Assembly (NCBI GenBank): GCA_964387495.1
Contig: CAYLXB010000012.1
Coordinates: forward strand, 6,635 to 70,634
Source of the DNA: DSXF01 sp964387495
GTDB taxonomy: Bacteria > Chloroflexota > Anaerolineae > Anaerolineales > Villigracilaceae
Reading direction: 5' to 3'
DNA length: 64,000 bases
Every line of letters begins with the position of its first letter. Within the stretch, counting starts at the first letter, position 1. A model generated the notes under the pieces. The model had not been told where the DNA came from, did no database searches, and was given only the letters and a program-made list of their open reading frames with translations. Below, piece after piece: positions 32,597-41,071 of this stretch. The position numbers and the translations under genes are program-made.

Positions 32597-32655
32597 ATGA
32601 TAGCAAAAAACGGTTAACGTCCATCTAAAGGTGAGTTAACAGCCGGTTAAGGATT
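32597..32655 (-). promoter_or_regulatory. Pho-box array and -10 upstream of arsC
   Basis: On the plus strand four 11-bp units run without gaps from 32612 to 32655: GGTTAACGTCC, ATCTAAAGGTG, AGTTAACAGCC, GGTTAAGGATT. Read on the minus strand they have the same TTAAC orientation as the array before pstS1. A TATCAT (32597-32602) lies nine bases further, the right place for a -10 activated by PhoB. The array overlaps the phoR stop codon. Confidence 0.72.
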
Positions 32656-33897
32656 TCTCATGACCGGAATGCTGAAGTAAAACGTGCTCCCCCGTCCTTC
32701 TTCGCTCTCTGCCCGGATGCGCCCGCCGTGCGCCTCCACCAGGTGGCGGGCGATCGAAAGCCCCAGCCCCGTCCCCCCGCCGGAGCGGGCGCGGTCGGCC
32801 TTGTAGAACCGCTCGAAGATGCGCGGCAGGTCGTCGGCTGGGATGCCCACCCCGGTGTCGCGCACCGAAAAGACGACCATCTCTCCGTCCTGATCCCGGG
32901 CGGCGGAAATCAGGATCTCTCCTCCCGGCGGTGTGAACTTGACCGCATTGTGCACCAGGTTCATCAAGGCCTGCTCCAGGCGCGGCGGGTCGGCGCGTAC
33001 CGCAGGCAGGTCCGGCGGGCAGTCCACGCGCAGCCTCAGCCGGGCGCGCTCTGCCTGCAGGAACATGCGCTCGAAGACCGAATTCACCAGCGCCGCAGGG
33101 GAGAGCGCCCGCACTTTCAGCGGCGCCTGCCCCGACTCGATTCGTGAGAGTTCCAACAGTTCGTTCACGATCTGGATCATGGCGTCCACTTCGATCTGCA
33201 TCCGCCCCACAAAGCGCCGCGCGGCCGGCGGGTCTTCCAGGGCGCCGTCGTGCAGGGTCTCGGCCAGGGTCTTCAGGGAGGCCAGCGGCGTGCGCAGTTC
33301 GTGCGAAAGGTTGCTGACGAAATCGCGCCGCACCGTCTCCAGGCGGCGCAGGCGGGTCAGGTCCTGTAACAGGAGCAGGGTCTCACCGCCGCCCGCCATC
33401 GGGATGACATTCACCTGCAGGGAACGGCGCGGTATCCCGATTTCCACTTCCCCGGTGACGATATCCTTCTGCTGGCTGGCACGCCGCCATAATTCGGCCA
33501 GCTGGTGATCGCGCAGCACCTCCACCAGTGTGATCCCCTCTTCAACCGGGAAGAGCCGCGCGGCTGCCGGGTTGGACAGGCGCACAATTCCTTCGGCATC
33601 CACGATCAGCACGGCATCGGTCATCTGGTCCAGCACGGCGGCCAGTTGCGAGCGTTCGGATTCCAGTCCGGCCAGGCGTTCTGCAAATGCCCGCCTCAAC
33701 CCCGCGACTGCACTGGCCAGCTCCCCCAGTGCCGGGTCGGACTCTGGTAGGTCGGTTGCTTTTTCTCCGGCTGCTGCCCCGTGTATGGCCTGCGCCAGTT
33801 CATCTGCCGAGCGGCGCAGGCGGGTCAGCCGTACGGCCAGCCAGGCAACGGCCATCAGGGCAAGAATCAGGGCAGCCAAAAGAATGTAGTTCATCAC
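32647..33897 (-). CDS. phoR: Phosphate sensor histidine kinase PhoR
   Basis: A 416-residue membrane kinase. One N-terminal helix (about 4-23) is followed by a PAS-like domain (about 80-175: QMTDAVLIVDAEGIVRLSN), the dimerisation box FVSNLSHELRTPLASL with phosphorylated His199, and the ATPase domain (N-box ALMNLVHNAVKFT, G1 VRDTGVGIP, G2 GGTGLGLSIARHL). There is no extracytoplasmic sensor loop, as in PhoR proteins that read Pst/PhoU status. It is separated from phoB by an acetyltransferase gene but remains in one run with pstSCAB2. Confidence 0.9.
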   Translation of the reverse strand: MMNYILLAALILALMAVAWLAVRLTRLRRSADELAQAIHGAAAGEKATDLPESDPALGELASAVAGLRRAFAERLAGLESERSQLAAVLDQMTDAVLIVDAEGIVRLSNPAAARLFPVEEGITLVEVLRDHQLAELWRRASQQKDIVTGEVEIGIPRRSLQVNVIPMAGGGETLLLLQDLTRLRRLETVRRDFVSNLSHELRTPLASLKTLAETLHDGALEDPPAARRFVGRMQIEVDAMIQIVNELLELSRIESGQAPLKVRALSPAALVNSVFERMFLQAERARLRLRVDCPPDLPAVRADPPRLEQALMNLVHNAVKFTPPGGEILISAARDQDGEMVVFSVRDTGVGIPADDLPRIFERFYKADRARSGGGTGLGLSIARHLVEAHGGRIRAESEEGRGSTFYFSIPVMRNP

Positions 33898-33914
33898 GTG
33901 GGGGTGTCCCCCGG

Positions 33915-35114
33915 CTAATACTCGTCCCAGTGGCTCAGCATGGGGTGTAGATTGGGGAAAAGCACGCCCAGCAGGGGGATGGCCAGTCCGCCGCAGGTGA
34001 TATTTGCCTGCCGGATGATCTCCTCCGGCTCATCTGAGCCGATCAGGAAGCGGGCCAAATCTGCTCCCGCTTGGGCATAGTGTTCGCACCATCCGCCATC
34101 GTCAACTTCGACCTTGCCATGTTTGATCTGCAGGCTTGCCTTCTGTGCGCCGGCATCCAGAAGCAGGCGGCCTTGCCAGTTGGCGAACTGCGATCTTTCC
34201 AGGCGCTTTTCGAATAACGGCGTCAGTTTCTCCAGGGTGCTGTACAGGTTGACCAGCCGCACGCGCCAGCCGGAAATATCGAAGTAACGATCTTCGACGA
34301 TGCAGGCCCCCCGGCGCAGGTGTTGCAGCAGTGGGTGCAGATAAGGCAGGGTGAAGAAGGTCAGCTTTTCGTAATTCCCACTTTTGAAGAGGTCTCCCAC
34401 CGCCGCCAGCCCCTGCAGCGGATCACCCGCGGCTTCCAGACACTGCAGGGTTTTCGGATCTTCCTCATCGGGCAGGACGCGCACGTAGCCGGCCAGTTTT
34501 CCTGCCGCGTCGAACCAGCCATACATCCCCATATCCTCAGCGCTGCGCTTGCGATAAGTGGGGCGGATGGCCGTGCCGCTGAAAGCGGCATGTGTCCGGT
34601 TGTAAAGGTTGTCGATCTCCGGGATCTGCTCTGTGTTGAGCAGCCGGGTGGGCTGCTTTTGTTCGGGTGCCGGAATCTCCTCCGGCTTGAGGCGATAGGT
34701 GACGTAGTTCCAGGCGCGCGCATATCCCATCTTTACATAGTGCCGGCCGCGCAGGATGCTCAGGTCGTAGCCATCTTTTTCAGTAGCCTGGAAAGAGGCT
34801 TGGGCAGCCTGCTGCATCAGGCCCTGCTTGCGGTAAGCCTCCTGGGTTGCCACGGCTCCAATGCCGGCTACTTTCAATTGAACTGACTCCACCCGCATTT
34901 GGTAGCCCCACACACCCCAATGGTGGATCAGTTTCCCGCCGTCCCAGATCAGCCGTGTGGTATTCCAATCGTAATGACAGTTGCCGATATATGTCTCGCT
35001 GATTTCCTTTACATACTGTCCGCCGGCAAAGACTTCCGAGATTAGTTGGGAGATGGGTATCAGGTCCCGTTGGGGATCGGCAGCCTCAAGACGATAATCA
35101 GATGATGTTTTCAT
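33915..35114 (-). CDS. GNAT N-acetyltransferase, Eis-like
   Basis: A 399-residue protein. The GNAT core occupies about 10-145, with acetyl-CoA loop VATQEAYRKQGLMQQAAQ near residue 98 and the following DLSILRGRHYVKMGYARAW. A second GNAT-like region and a C-terminal sterol-carrier-like domain follow, the plan of the Eis family that acetylates aminoglycosides or other amines. It lies between phoB and phoR, with its ATG two bases past the phoB stop. The acceptor is unknown. A TTG at 35120 is an alternative start. Confidence 0.78.
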   Translation of the reverse strand: MKTSSDYRLEAADPQRDLIPISQLISEVFAGGQYVKEISETYIGNCHYDWNTTRLIWDGGKLIHHWGVWGYQMRVESVQLKVAGIGAVATQEAYRKQGLMQQAAQASFQATEKDGYDLSILRGRHYVKMGYARAWNYVTYRLKPEEIPAPEQKQPTRLLNTEQIPEIDNLYNRTHAAFSGTAIRPTYRKRSAEDMGMYGWFDAAGKLAGYVRVLPDEEDPKTLQCLEAAGDPLQGLAAVGDLFKSGNYEKLTFFTLPYLHPLLQHLRRGACIVEDRYFDISGWRVRLVNLYSTLEKLTPLFEKRLERSQFANWQGRLLLDAGAQKASLQIKHGKVEVDDGGWCEHYAQAGADLARFLIGSDEPEEIIRQANITCGGLAIPLLGVLFPNLHPMLSHWDEY

Positions 35115-35116
35115 GC

Positions 35117-35827
35117 TCAACCCTCGAAGCGGTAGCCGCCGCCCCGGACGGTCACGATCCGGACCGGTTCGGCCGGGTCTGTCTCGATTTTCTGCCTGAG
35201 CCAGCGCACGTGCACATCCACCGTGCGGCTGTCACCGATGTAATCCCAGCCCCAGACACGCTCCAGCACGAACTCGCGCGAGAGCATCTGGCCGCGGTGC
35301 TGGGCCAGGAAAAGCAGCAGGTCATATTCCTTGGGCTTCAATTGCATGATTCCTCCGTCCAGGATCACCTCCCGGCGGGTGACATTGATCGTCAGGTTGC
35401 CAAAGGTGAGCGTTTCCTGTGCTGCAGCCGCTACGCCGGATCTGGTGATCTCGTCCCGGATCAACTGCGCCCGCCGCAGCTGGGCCTTGACGCGCGCCAG
35501 TAGTTCCCGCATCGAGAAGGGCTTGGTCAGATAATCGTCTGCCCCCACCTCCAGGCCCACCACCCGGTCGATCTCATCCTCACGGGCGGTCAGCATCAGC
35601 ACCGGCGTGTTCATCTCCTGCCGCAGGCGCCTGCAGACCTCGAAGCCATCCAGCCCGGGGAGCATGATATCCAGCAGGATCAGGTCGGGGGGGTGGGAAC
35701 GCGCTGCTGCAAGCCCCGCGGCTCCATCGCCAGCCACTTCCACTTCATAACCTTCCTTTTGCAGGTTGTAGGCCAGGGTTTCCTGCAGGGCAGGTTCATC
35801 TTCGACGACCAGGATTCGGGTGGACAT
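35117..35827 (-). CDS. phoB: Phosphate response regulator PhoB, OmpR family
   Basis: A 236-residue regulator: receiver domain with phosphorylated Asp53 (LILLDIMLPGLDGFE), Lys in YLTKPFSMREL near residue 103, and a winged-helix DNA-binding domain with LTFGNLTINVTRREV, LKPKEYDLLLFLAQH and RTVDVHVRWLRQKIE. The likely targets in this window are the two TTAAC repeat arrays at 23698 and 32612. It follows pstB2 by 17 bases. Confidence 0.92.
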   Translation of the reverse strand: MSTRILVVEDEPALQETLAYNLQKEGYEVEVAGDGAAGLAAARSHPPDLILLDIMLPGLDGFEVCRRLRQEMNTPVLMLTAREDEIDRVVGLEVGADDYLTKPFSMRELLARVKAQLRRAQLIRDEITRSGVAAAAQETLTFGNLTINVTRREVILDGGIMQLKPKEYDLLLFLAQHRGQMLSREFVLERVWGWDYIGDSRTVDVHVRWLRQKIETDPAEPVRIVTVRGGGYRFEG

Positions 35828-35844
35828 TCTGCCTGCTCCCTGGG

Positions 35845-36600
35845 TTACCCAAACCGGCCGGTCACATAATCGCCGGTACGCTTGTCTTTGGGGATGGTGA
35901 ATAAGTCGGTGCCGGGGGCGTATTCCACCAGTTCACCCTGCAGGAAGAAAGCCGCATAATCCGAGGTGCGTGCCGCCTGCTGGACGGAGTGCGGTACCAG
36001 AATGATGGTGTGGTTCTTCTTGAGTTCCTGGAGCGAGATTTCCACCTTGCCGGTGGAAATCGGGTCGAGGCCGGAGGTGGGTTCATCGAGCAGGATGACT
36101 TCCGGCTCCAGGGCCAGCACACGCGCTAGGCAAACGCGCTGCTGCTGCCCGCCCGAGAGGGCGATGGCAGGATCATCCAGCCGGTCTTTCACCTCCTCCC
36201 ACATGGCTACCTGTTTGAGGCTGGTCTCCACCGCCTCATCCAGCCGGGACTTGCGTTTCTCCCCGGCCAGCTCCAGGCCATAGGTCAGGTTGCCGCGGAT
36301 GGAGAGCGGCAGGACCACCGGGCGGGCAAATACCATCCCCACCCGGCGGCGCAGGGCAATCACATCCGTCCTGGGGTCCAGGATATCCTCGCCGTCCAGC
36401 AGGATCTTGCCGGAGAGCGTCTTGACCTCGGTCAGATCGTTCAGGCGGTTCAGGCAGCGCAGCAGTGAAGATTTGCCCCCGCCTGCCGGCCCGAACAGGA
36501 CCGTGATGGCATTGGCGCGGATATCCAGCGTGATATCCCGCAGGGATTCGGTGCCGTCGGAGTACTGCAAAGTCAGGTTCTGGATGACGATTTTGTTCAT
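35845..36600 (-). CDS. pstB: Phosphate ABC transporter ATPase PstB (system 2), altered Q-loop
   Basis: A 251-residue ABC ATPase. Walker A is GPAGGGKSS near residue 38, signature LSGGQQQR near 148, Walker B VILLDEPTSGLD near 168 and the H-loop LVPHSVQQAARTSDY near 200. The Q-loop, which normally reads VFQKPNPFP, is VFARPVVLP: the glutamine that contacts the nucleotide and couples to the permease is Ala, and the NPFP motif of PstB is lost. It is still placed in a complete pstS2-C2-A2-B2 order, so it is probably functional with altered coupling. Confidence 0.9.
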   Translation of the reverse strand: MNKIVIQNLTLQYSDGTESLRDITLDIRANAITVLFGPAGGGKSSLLRCLNRLNDLTEVKTLSGKILLDGEDILDPRTDVIALRRRVGMVFARPVVLPLSIRGNLTYGLELAGEKRKSRLDEAVETSLKQVAMWEEVKDRLDDPAIALSGGQQQRVCLARVLALEPEVILLDEPTSGLDPISTGKVEISLQELKKNHTIILVPHSVQQAARTSDYAAFFLQGELVEYAPGTDLFTIPKDKRTGDYVTGRFG

Positions 36601-36604
36601 GAAA

Positions 36605-37468
36605 TCACCATTGCCGTTTTGCCCTCGCCCTCGACCGGATGAACGTCGCGCTCAGGTTCATGGCCAGCACAAAGACCAGCAGCACCAGCGCCGTGCCGTA
36701 CTGGATCTGGATGGGCATTTCGGGCACCTGGGTGGAGATGACGAACAGGTGATAGGGCAGGGCCATGCTGGCATCCAGCGGTGAGTGCGGCAGGCGCGGC
36801 AGGAAGAAGGCTGCGCCGGTGAACAGGATCGGGGCGGTTTCCCCGGCGGCGCGTTCCAGGCCGAGGATGACGCCGGTGATGATGCCGGGCAGCGCCTCCG
36901 GCAGCACGATCCGCCGGATGGTCTGCCAGCGTGTGCCGCCCATCGAGATGCTGACCGTCCGGAAGGCCTGCGGCACGGTGCGCAGGGCTTCCTCGGCGGT
37001 GCTGATGATGACCGGCAGGGTCATGATCGAGAGCGTCAGCGAAGCGGCCAGGATGCTGGTGCCGAAGTTCAGAAAGATGACGAACAATCCCAGCCCAAAC
37101 AATCCATAGACGACCGAGGGAATGCCTGCCAGGTTGATGATTGCCAGGCGGATCAGGCGTGTCAGGGTGTTATCCGCCGCGTATTCCGAGAGGTAGATGG
37201 CAGCCCCAATGCCCAGCGGGACGGAAAAGATGGCTGTGCCGATGGTCAGGTAGAATGTGCCGACGATGGCCGGCAGGATACCGCCGGCGCGCATCCCGTC
37301 ATGGGGAAAACCGGAAAGGAACTCCCAGGAAATGGCCGGCGCGCCTTTGCTGACAATGTAAATGATCACCCCCACGATGGGCACGACCGTCAGGATGGCG
37401 ACCAGGGTGACAAGGCTGAACCCCAGGCGCTGGACGAGGTGGCGGTTGATGGAGAAGGAGCGGTTCAT
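36605..37468 (-). CDS. pstA: Phosphate ABC transporter permease PstA (system 2)
   Basis: A 287-residue permease with six predicted helices, normal PstA length, unlike the long PstA of system 1. A GAPAISWEFLSGFPHDGMRAGG segment follows the first helix, and the coupling loop is ISTAEEALRTVPQAFRTVSISMGGTRWQT. It partners PstC2. The start at ATG 37468 lies 17 bases after the pstC2 stop and its stop lies four bases before pstB2, consistent with a single operon. Confidence 0.92.
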   Translation of the reverse strand: MNRSFSINRHLVQRLGFSLVTLVAILTVVPIVGVIIYIVSKGAPAISWEFLSGFPHDGMRAGGILPAIVGTFYLTIGTAIFSVPLGIGAAIYLSEYAADNTLTRLIRLAIINLAGIPSVVYGLFGLGLFVIFLNFGTSILAASLTLSIMTLPVIISTAEEALRTVPQAFRTVSISMGGTRWQTIRRIVLPEALPGIITGVILGLERAAGETAPILFTGAAFFLPRLPHSPLDASMALPYHLFVISTQVPEMPIQIQYGTALVLLVFVLAMNLSATFIRSRARAKRQW

Positions 37469-37485
37469 AATGGCTCTTTTTGAAA

Positions 37486-38382
37486 TCAGGACAGCACCCG
37501 TTCGGCGCGTTTCTTGGAGCGGAAGATCACCGCCGAGGCGCTGACATTGACGGCCAGCGAGATGAGGAACAACACCAGGCCGATGAAAAACAACACGTGG
37601 TAGTGCGTACTGCCGCTGGCCACTTCGCCCATCTCGGCCGCGATGGTGGCCGTCATGGTGCGAACAGGGGAGAAAATACTGTTCAGTTTCACGGCCAGCA
37701 CTGGCGCATTGCCGGTCACCATCATCACGGTCATGGTCTCCCCGATGGTGCGCCCGATGCCGAGCATGACCGCCGTCAGCACGCCGGATTTGGCTGCCGG
37801 CAGGGTCACGCGCCAGATGGTCTGCCAGCGGGTGGCGCCCAGCGCCCAGGCGCCTTCCCGGTAGCCGCGCGGTACGGCATCTAGCGCGTCTTCGGCGATG
37901 GAGACCACGGTCGGCACGGCAATGCCTCCCAGCAGCAGGGAGCCTGCCAGGGCTGTCAGCCCAGTGGGCAGGTTCAGGAAGGTCCGCAGGAATGGCGAAA
38001 GCACCAGGATGCCCAGAAAGCCCAGCATCACCGAGGGCAGCCCGCCCAGCAGTTCCACCAGCGGCTTGAGGATTTCACGTACCCAGCGCGGGGCGATCTC
38101 TGAGATGAAGACGGCCGTTGCAATGCCAAAGGGCATGGCCACCAGCATGGCGCCGATGGTGATGATCAACGATCCGGTGATGAGCGACAGGATCCCGAAG
38201 TGTTCTTCGATTGGATACCAGCGTTGCGAAAATAGGGCCTTCAACGCCACCTCGCCGAGCGTTGGAGTGCCTTCGCGCAGCAGAAAGAAGAAGATGAGCG
38301 TCACAAAGACGATGGCCGAATACCCGGAGGCCTTGATCAGGCGCGGGATGAAAAATTCCTGCCAGTTTGGTTTCGATTTCAT
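37486..38382 (-). CDS. pstC: Phosphate ABC transporter permease PstC (system 2)
   Basis: A 298-residue permease with six helices (first about 20-38). Seen are EEHFGILSLITGSLIITIGAM, LKPLVELLGGLPSVMLGF and the coupling loop SIAEDALDAVPRGYREGAWALGATRWQT. This is the PstC/YcgP-like branch that pairs with binding proteins of the PstS2 type. It is five bases downstream of pstS2, so the two are co-translated. Confidence 0.92.
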   Translation of the reverse strand: MKSKPNWQEFFIPRLIKASGYSAIVFVTLIFFFLLREGTPTLGEVALKALFSQRWYPIEEHFGILSLITGSLIITIGAMLVAMPFGIATAVFISEIAPRWVREILKPLVELLGGLPSVMLGFLGILVLSPFLRTFLNLPTGLTALAGSLLLGGIAVPTVVSIAEDALDAVPRGYREGAWALGATRWQTIWRVTLPAAKSGVLTAVMLGIGRTIGETMTVMMVTGNAPVLAVKLNSIFSPVRTMTATIAAEMGEVASGSTHYHVLFFIGLVLFLISLAVNVSASAVIFRSKKRAERVLS

Positions 38383-38387
38383 GGGAC

Positions 38388-39272
38388 CTACGGATTATAA
38401 ACAAGAATGGGTACAAAGCCGAGTTCGGCAACGATCGCCTGGGCTTCTTCAGAGCGCACCCAATCAAGGTAATCCTTGACCGCGCCCTGCGGTTCCCCGG
38501 CAGTGTACATGTACAGGTCACGTGCGATCGGGTAACTTTTATCGTTGACGGTGCTGATCATCGGCAGCACGTACGGCTCCCCCTCAGCTTCGGCAATGGA
38601 GATGATCTTCAGGTCTTCCGGTACATAGCCCAAGCCGTCATAGCCGATTGCATTCGGGTTCTGGCGCACTTCGTTGATGATGCCTTCCGAGGAGGGCAGG
38701 AGCAGTGTATCCATGGAAAAGAGCGTTTTGTTCTCCTTGTTACCCAGGCGCAGGACGGTCTCCAGGAAGTAGACATGTGTTCCCGAATTGGTTTCGCGTG
38801 AAAGGCGTACGATGGGGCGGTCTTCTCCACCGACTTCCTGCCAGTTGTCGATCTTGCCGCTGTAGATGTCCGAGATTTGCTGCAGAGTCAATTCCCTGAC
38901 CGGGTTTTCCGGGTGGACGATGACCGCGATGGCATCCCGGGCGATGATGAACTCCACCGGATCGATGCCGTTGGCGCGTGCTTCATCCACCTCCTCCGCT
39001 TTGATCTGGCGTGAAGCATTGGCAATGTCCACCGTACCGTTCAGCAGGGCCGCGATCCCTGTCCCCGAGCCGCCGCCTGTTACCGAGATGCGCACGTCGG
39101 GATGCTCACCCTGGTAGGTTTCGGCCCATGCCAGGGCCAGGTTGACGATCGTATCGGAGCCTTTGTTCTCGATGTAGGCAGCGGCAGCGTTCCCGGCATT
39201 TCCGGTTGGGGAAGGCTGGCAGGCGGCAAGCAGGAAAGCAAGGAACACGAAAATCCAAGGCTGTGGTTTCAT
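38388..39272 (-). CDS. pstS: Phosphate-binding lipoprotein PstS (system 2)
   Basis: A 294-residue lipoprotein (WIFVFLAFLLAAC lipobox near residue 18). Phosphate-binding stretches are NKGSDTIVNLALAWAE, VTGGGSGTGIAALLNGTVDIANASR and LSRETNSGTHVYF. It has a shorter linker and different pocket residues from PstS1, suggesting different affinity. The start is the ATG at 39272, or the GTG directly before it. A TATAAT box ends eight bases ahead of the ATG, so the mRNA is probably leaderless. No TTAAC repeat array is visible upstream, in contrast to pstS1. Confidence 0.92.
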   Translation of the reverse strand: MKPQPWIFVFLAFLLAACQPSPTGNAGNAAAAYIENKGSDTIVNLALAWAETYQGEHPDVRISVTGGGSGTGIAALLNGTVDIANASRQIKAEEVDEARANGIDPVEFIIARDAIAVIVHPENPVRELTLQQISDIYSGKIDNWQEVGGEDRPIVRLSRETNSGTHVYFLETVLRLGNKENKTLFSMDTLLLPSSEGIINEVRQNPNAIGYDGLGYVPEDLKIISIAEAEGEPYVLPMISTVNDKSYPIARDLYMYTAGEPQGAVKDYLDWVRSEEAQAIVAELGFVPILVYNP

Positions 39273-39280
39273 CACTGTAA

Positions 39281-39286
39281 ATTATA
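39281..39286 (-). promoter_or_regulatory. -10 box of pstS2
   Basis: TATAAT on the minus strand, eight bases from the ATG at 39272. No convincing -35 is present, which fits activator-dependent transcription. Confidence 0.5.
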
Positions 39287-39319
39287 AGGCAAAAGCAGTT
39301 GGGAATGGCAGCCTGTATT

Positions 39320-39335
39320 TGTGAGTTTTGTCACA
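39320..39335. promoter_or_regulatory. CRP/FNR-type palindrome between pstS2 and nptA
   Basis: TGTGA-GTTTTG-TCACA matches the CRP consensus TGTGAnnnnnnTCACA exactly. It lies about 54 bases before the predicted pstS2 start and could act on either divergent gene. No CRP-family gene is in the window. Confidence 0.4.
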
Positions 39336-39448
39336 TAAGAAAGTGATCGTGCTGCAGTTCCCCTGTTCCGATGCGATAGTAAAATTGGGCTGCAGGTGAG
39401 TGCCAACCGGTTTCTGACACTCTCCTTTTCTTGAAACCAGGAGGAAAC

Positions 39449-41062
39449 ATGCTTGGCTTTGTGCAAATCATGGGCGGGTTGGCGCTTCTTTTGTACGGCA
39501 TCCGGTTGCTCAGTACCGGCATGGAGAAACTGACAGGGGAGCAGATTCAGAAATGGCTCGATCGTGTAACCAGTAACCGGTTTAAAAGTGCTGCATTTGG
39601 CGCTACAGCCACAGCCATGATCCACAGCAGCGGTCTGTTAATGGTTACCATGATCGGTCTGATCAATGCCAATTTGATGAGCGTGGAACAGGCAATTGGG
39701 GTCATGCTTGGGCAGGAGATCGGCACCACCCTCACGGCGCAAATTGTTGCCTTCGACATTGGCAAACTCAACCTGTTGTTCATTGTCTTAGGGCTGGTCT
39801 TCATCGAGTTCTTCGAAAACCGTGAGTGGAAAAAATACGGCGAAATATGCATGGGAATTGGGCTGGTCTTTACTGCCATGGGGTTCATGTCGGGAGCCCT
39901 GAAGAGTCTGATGGAAATTGCCTGGGTGGCTGACGGCCTGGTGACGATGGGCCAATTCCCCCTGGTTGGGGTGCTGGCCGGGCTGATCCTGACCTCGTTG
40001 ACCCAGAGCAGCACAGCCGTCACCAGTATGACCGTGGCCATGGGGATGAGTCAGGCAATCACGATCGAGGGTGCGGTCGGGATCATCCTTGGAGCCAACA
40101 TCGGGTCCTGCATCACAGGCTTTGTTGCTTCGATCCGCCTGTCACCGGCTGCCCGGCAGGCCTCCATGGCACAGATTATCATGAATGTTTTCGGCGTTCT
40201 TCTGTTTTTACCGTTCATTCATCCGTTCGCGGACATCATTACCCACACATCTTCCGAACTGCCCCGCCAGATTGCAAATGCCCATAGCATTTTCAATATC
40301 GTTGTCAGTGCAGTACTGTTCCCATTTGTAAAACAGGTTGCTTGGATCTCCAGGCGCCTCGCCCCCGAAAAACCGGAGGATAAGAAACCCAGGTTGACCG
40401 CATTTATTGACGAGATGCAGCTCAGTGTCCCGGCGGTTGCTCTGAAAGAGGCGGCCCGCGAACTGGTGCGCCTGGGCGATGCCACGGTCCAGATGTTTGA
40501 ACTGGCCTGCCAGGCACTCATTCGGCAGGATGATACTGCCGCCAGGCGGGTCTTGAGCCAGGAGGAGGATTTCGTCGACCCGGTCTTCAAAACGCTGACC
40601 CAGTTCGTCAATACCCTTTTGCGGGAAGATTTGAGCATTCATCAACTGAACCGCTGTTTTCAACTAAAGAACTTGCTTATCGATATCGAACGGGTCGGCG
40701 ATCTCTCAGAGGATATCGCCCAGTACGCCATTGAACGCATAGAGAATGAAGTCCCCTTCAGTGAGCAGGCCGTCCGGGACCTCGACCGCCTTTACAAACA
40801 TGCCCATCATACCTATGAACTTTCCGTGCGTGCCTTCCGGGACGATGACCGCGACCTGGCGCAAAAGGTCTGCCGCCGGGAACATGAATTCGACCACCTC
40901 TACTCTGAAATCCGCCAGAAGCACATCGAGCGTTTGGATGCCGGCATCTGCGACCCGGAAGCCAATGTCATCTTTACGGAAATGCTGCGCAACATGGAAC
41001 GTGTCAGCGACCATGCCGATAACCTGGGCATCAGTGTGCAGCGAAACATCGGAATCGGGTAA
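39449..41062 (+). CDS. Na+/phosphate cotransporter NptA-type with PhoU-like domain
   Basis: A 537-residue membrane protein. Two inverted transport repeats carry the paired motifs IHSSGLLMVTMIGL (about residue 58) and TQSSTAVTSMTVAM (about 188), the QSS signature of the PF02690 phosphate transporters, with about eight helices in total. Residues after about 335 form a cytoplasmic helical PhoU-like domain (FELACQALIRQDDTA, LLIDIERVGDLSEDIAQYA, NMERVSDHADNLG). The ATG at 39449 has AGGAGGAAAC ahead. It shares its transcript with pstB3, nine bases downstream. Confidence 0.9.
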   Translation: MLGFVQIMGGLALLLYGIRLLSTGMEKLTGEQIQKWLDRVTSNRFKSAAFGATATAMIHSSGLLMVTMIGLINANLMSVEQAIGVMLGQEIGTTLTAQIVAFDIGKLNLLFIVLGLVFIEFFENREWKKYGEICMGIGLVFTAMGFMSGALKSLMEIAWVADGLVTMGQFPLVGVLAGLILTSLTQSSTAVTSMTVAMGMSQAITIEGAVGIILGANIGSCITGFVASIRLSPAARQASMAQIIMNVFGVLLFLPFIHPFADIITHTSSELPRQIANAHSIFNIVVSAVLFPFVKQVAWISRRLAPEKPEDKKPRLTAFIDEMQLSVPAVALKEAARELVRLGDATVQMFELACQALIRQDDTAARRVLSQEEDFVDPVFKTLTQFVNTLLREDLSIHQLNRCFQLKNLLIDIERVGDLSEDIAQYAIERIENEVPFSEQAVRDLDRLYKHAHHTYELSVRAFRDDDRDLAQKVCRREHEFDHLYSEIRQKHIERLDAGICDPEANVIFTEMLRNMERVSDHADNLGISVQRNIGIG

Positions 41063-41071
41063 AATGGGTTT

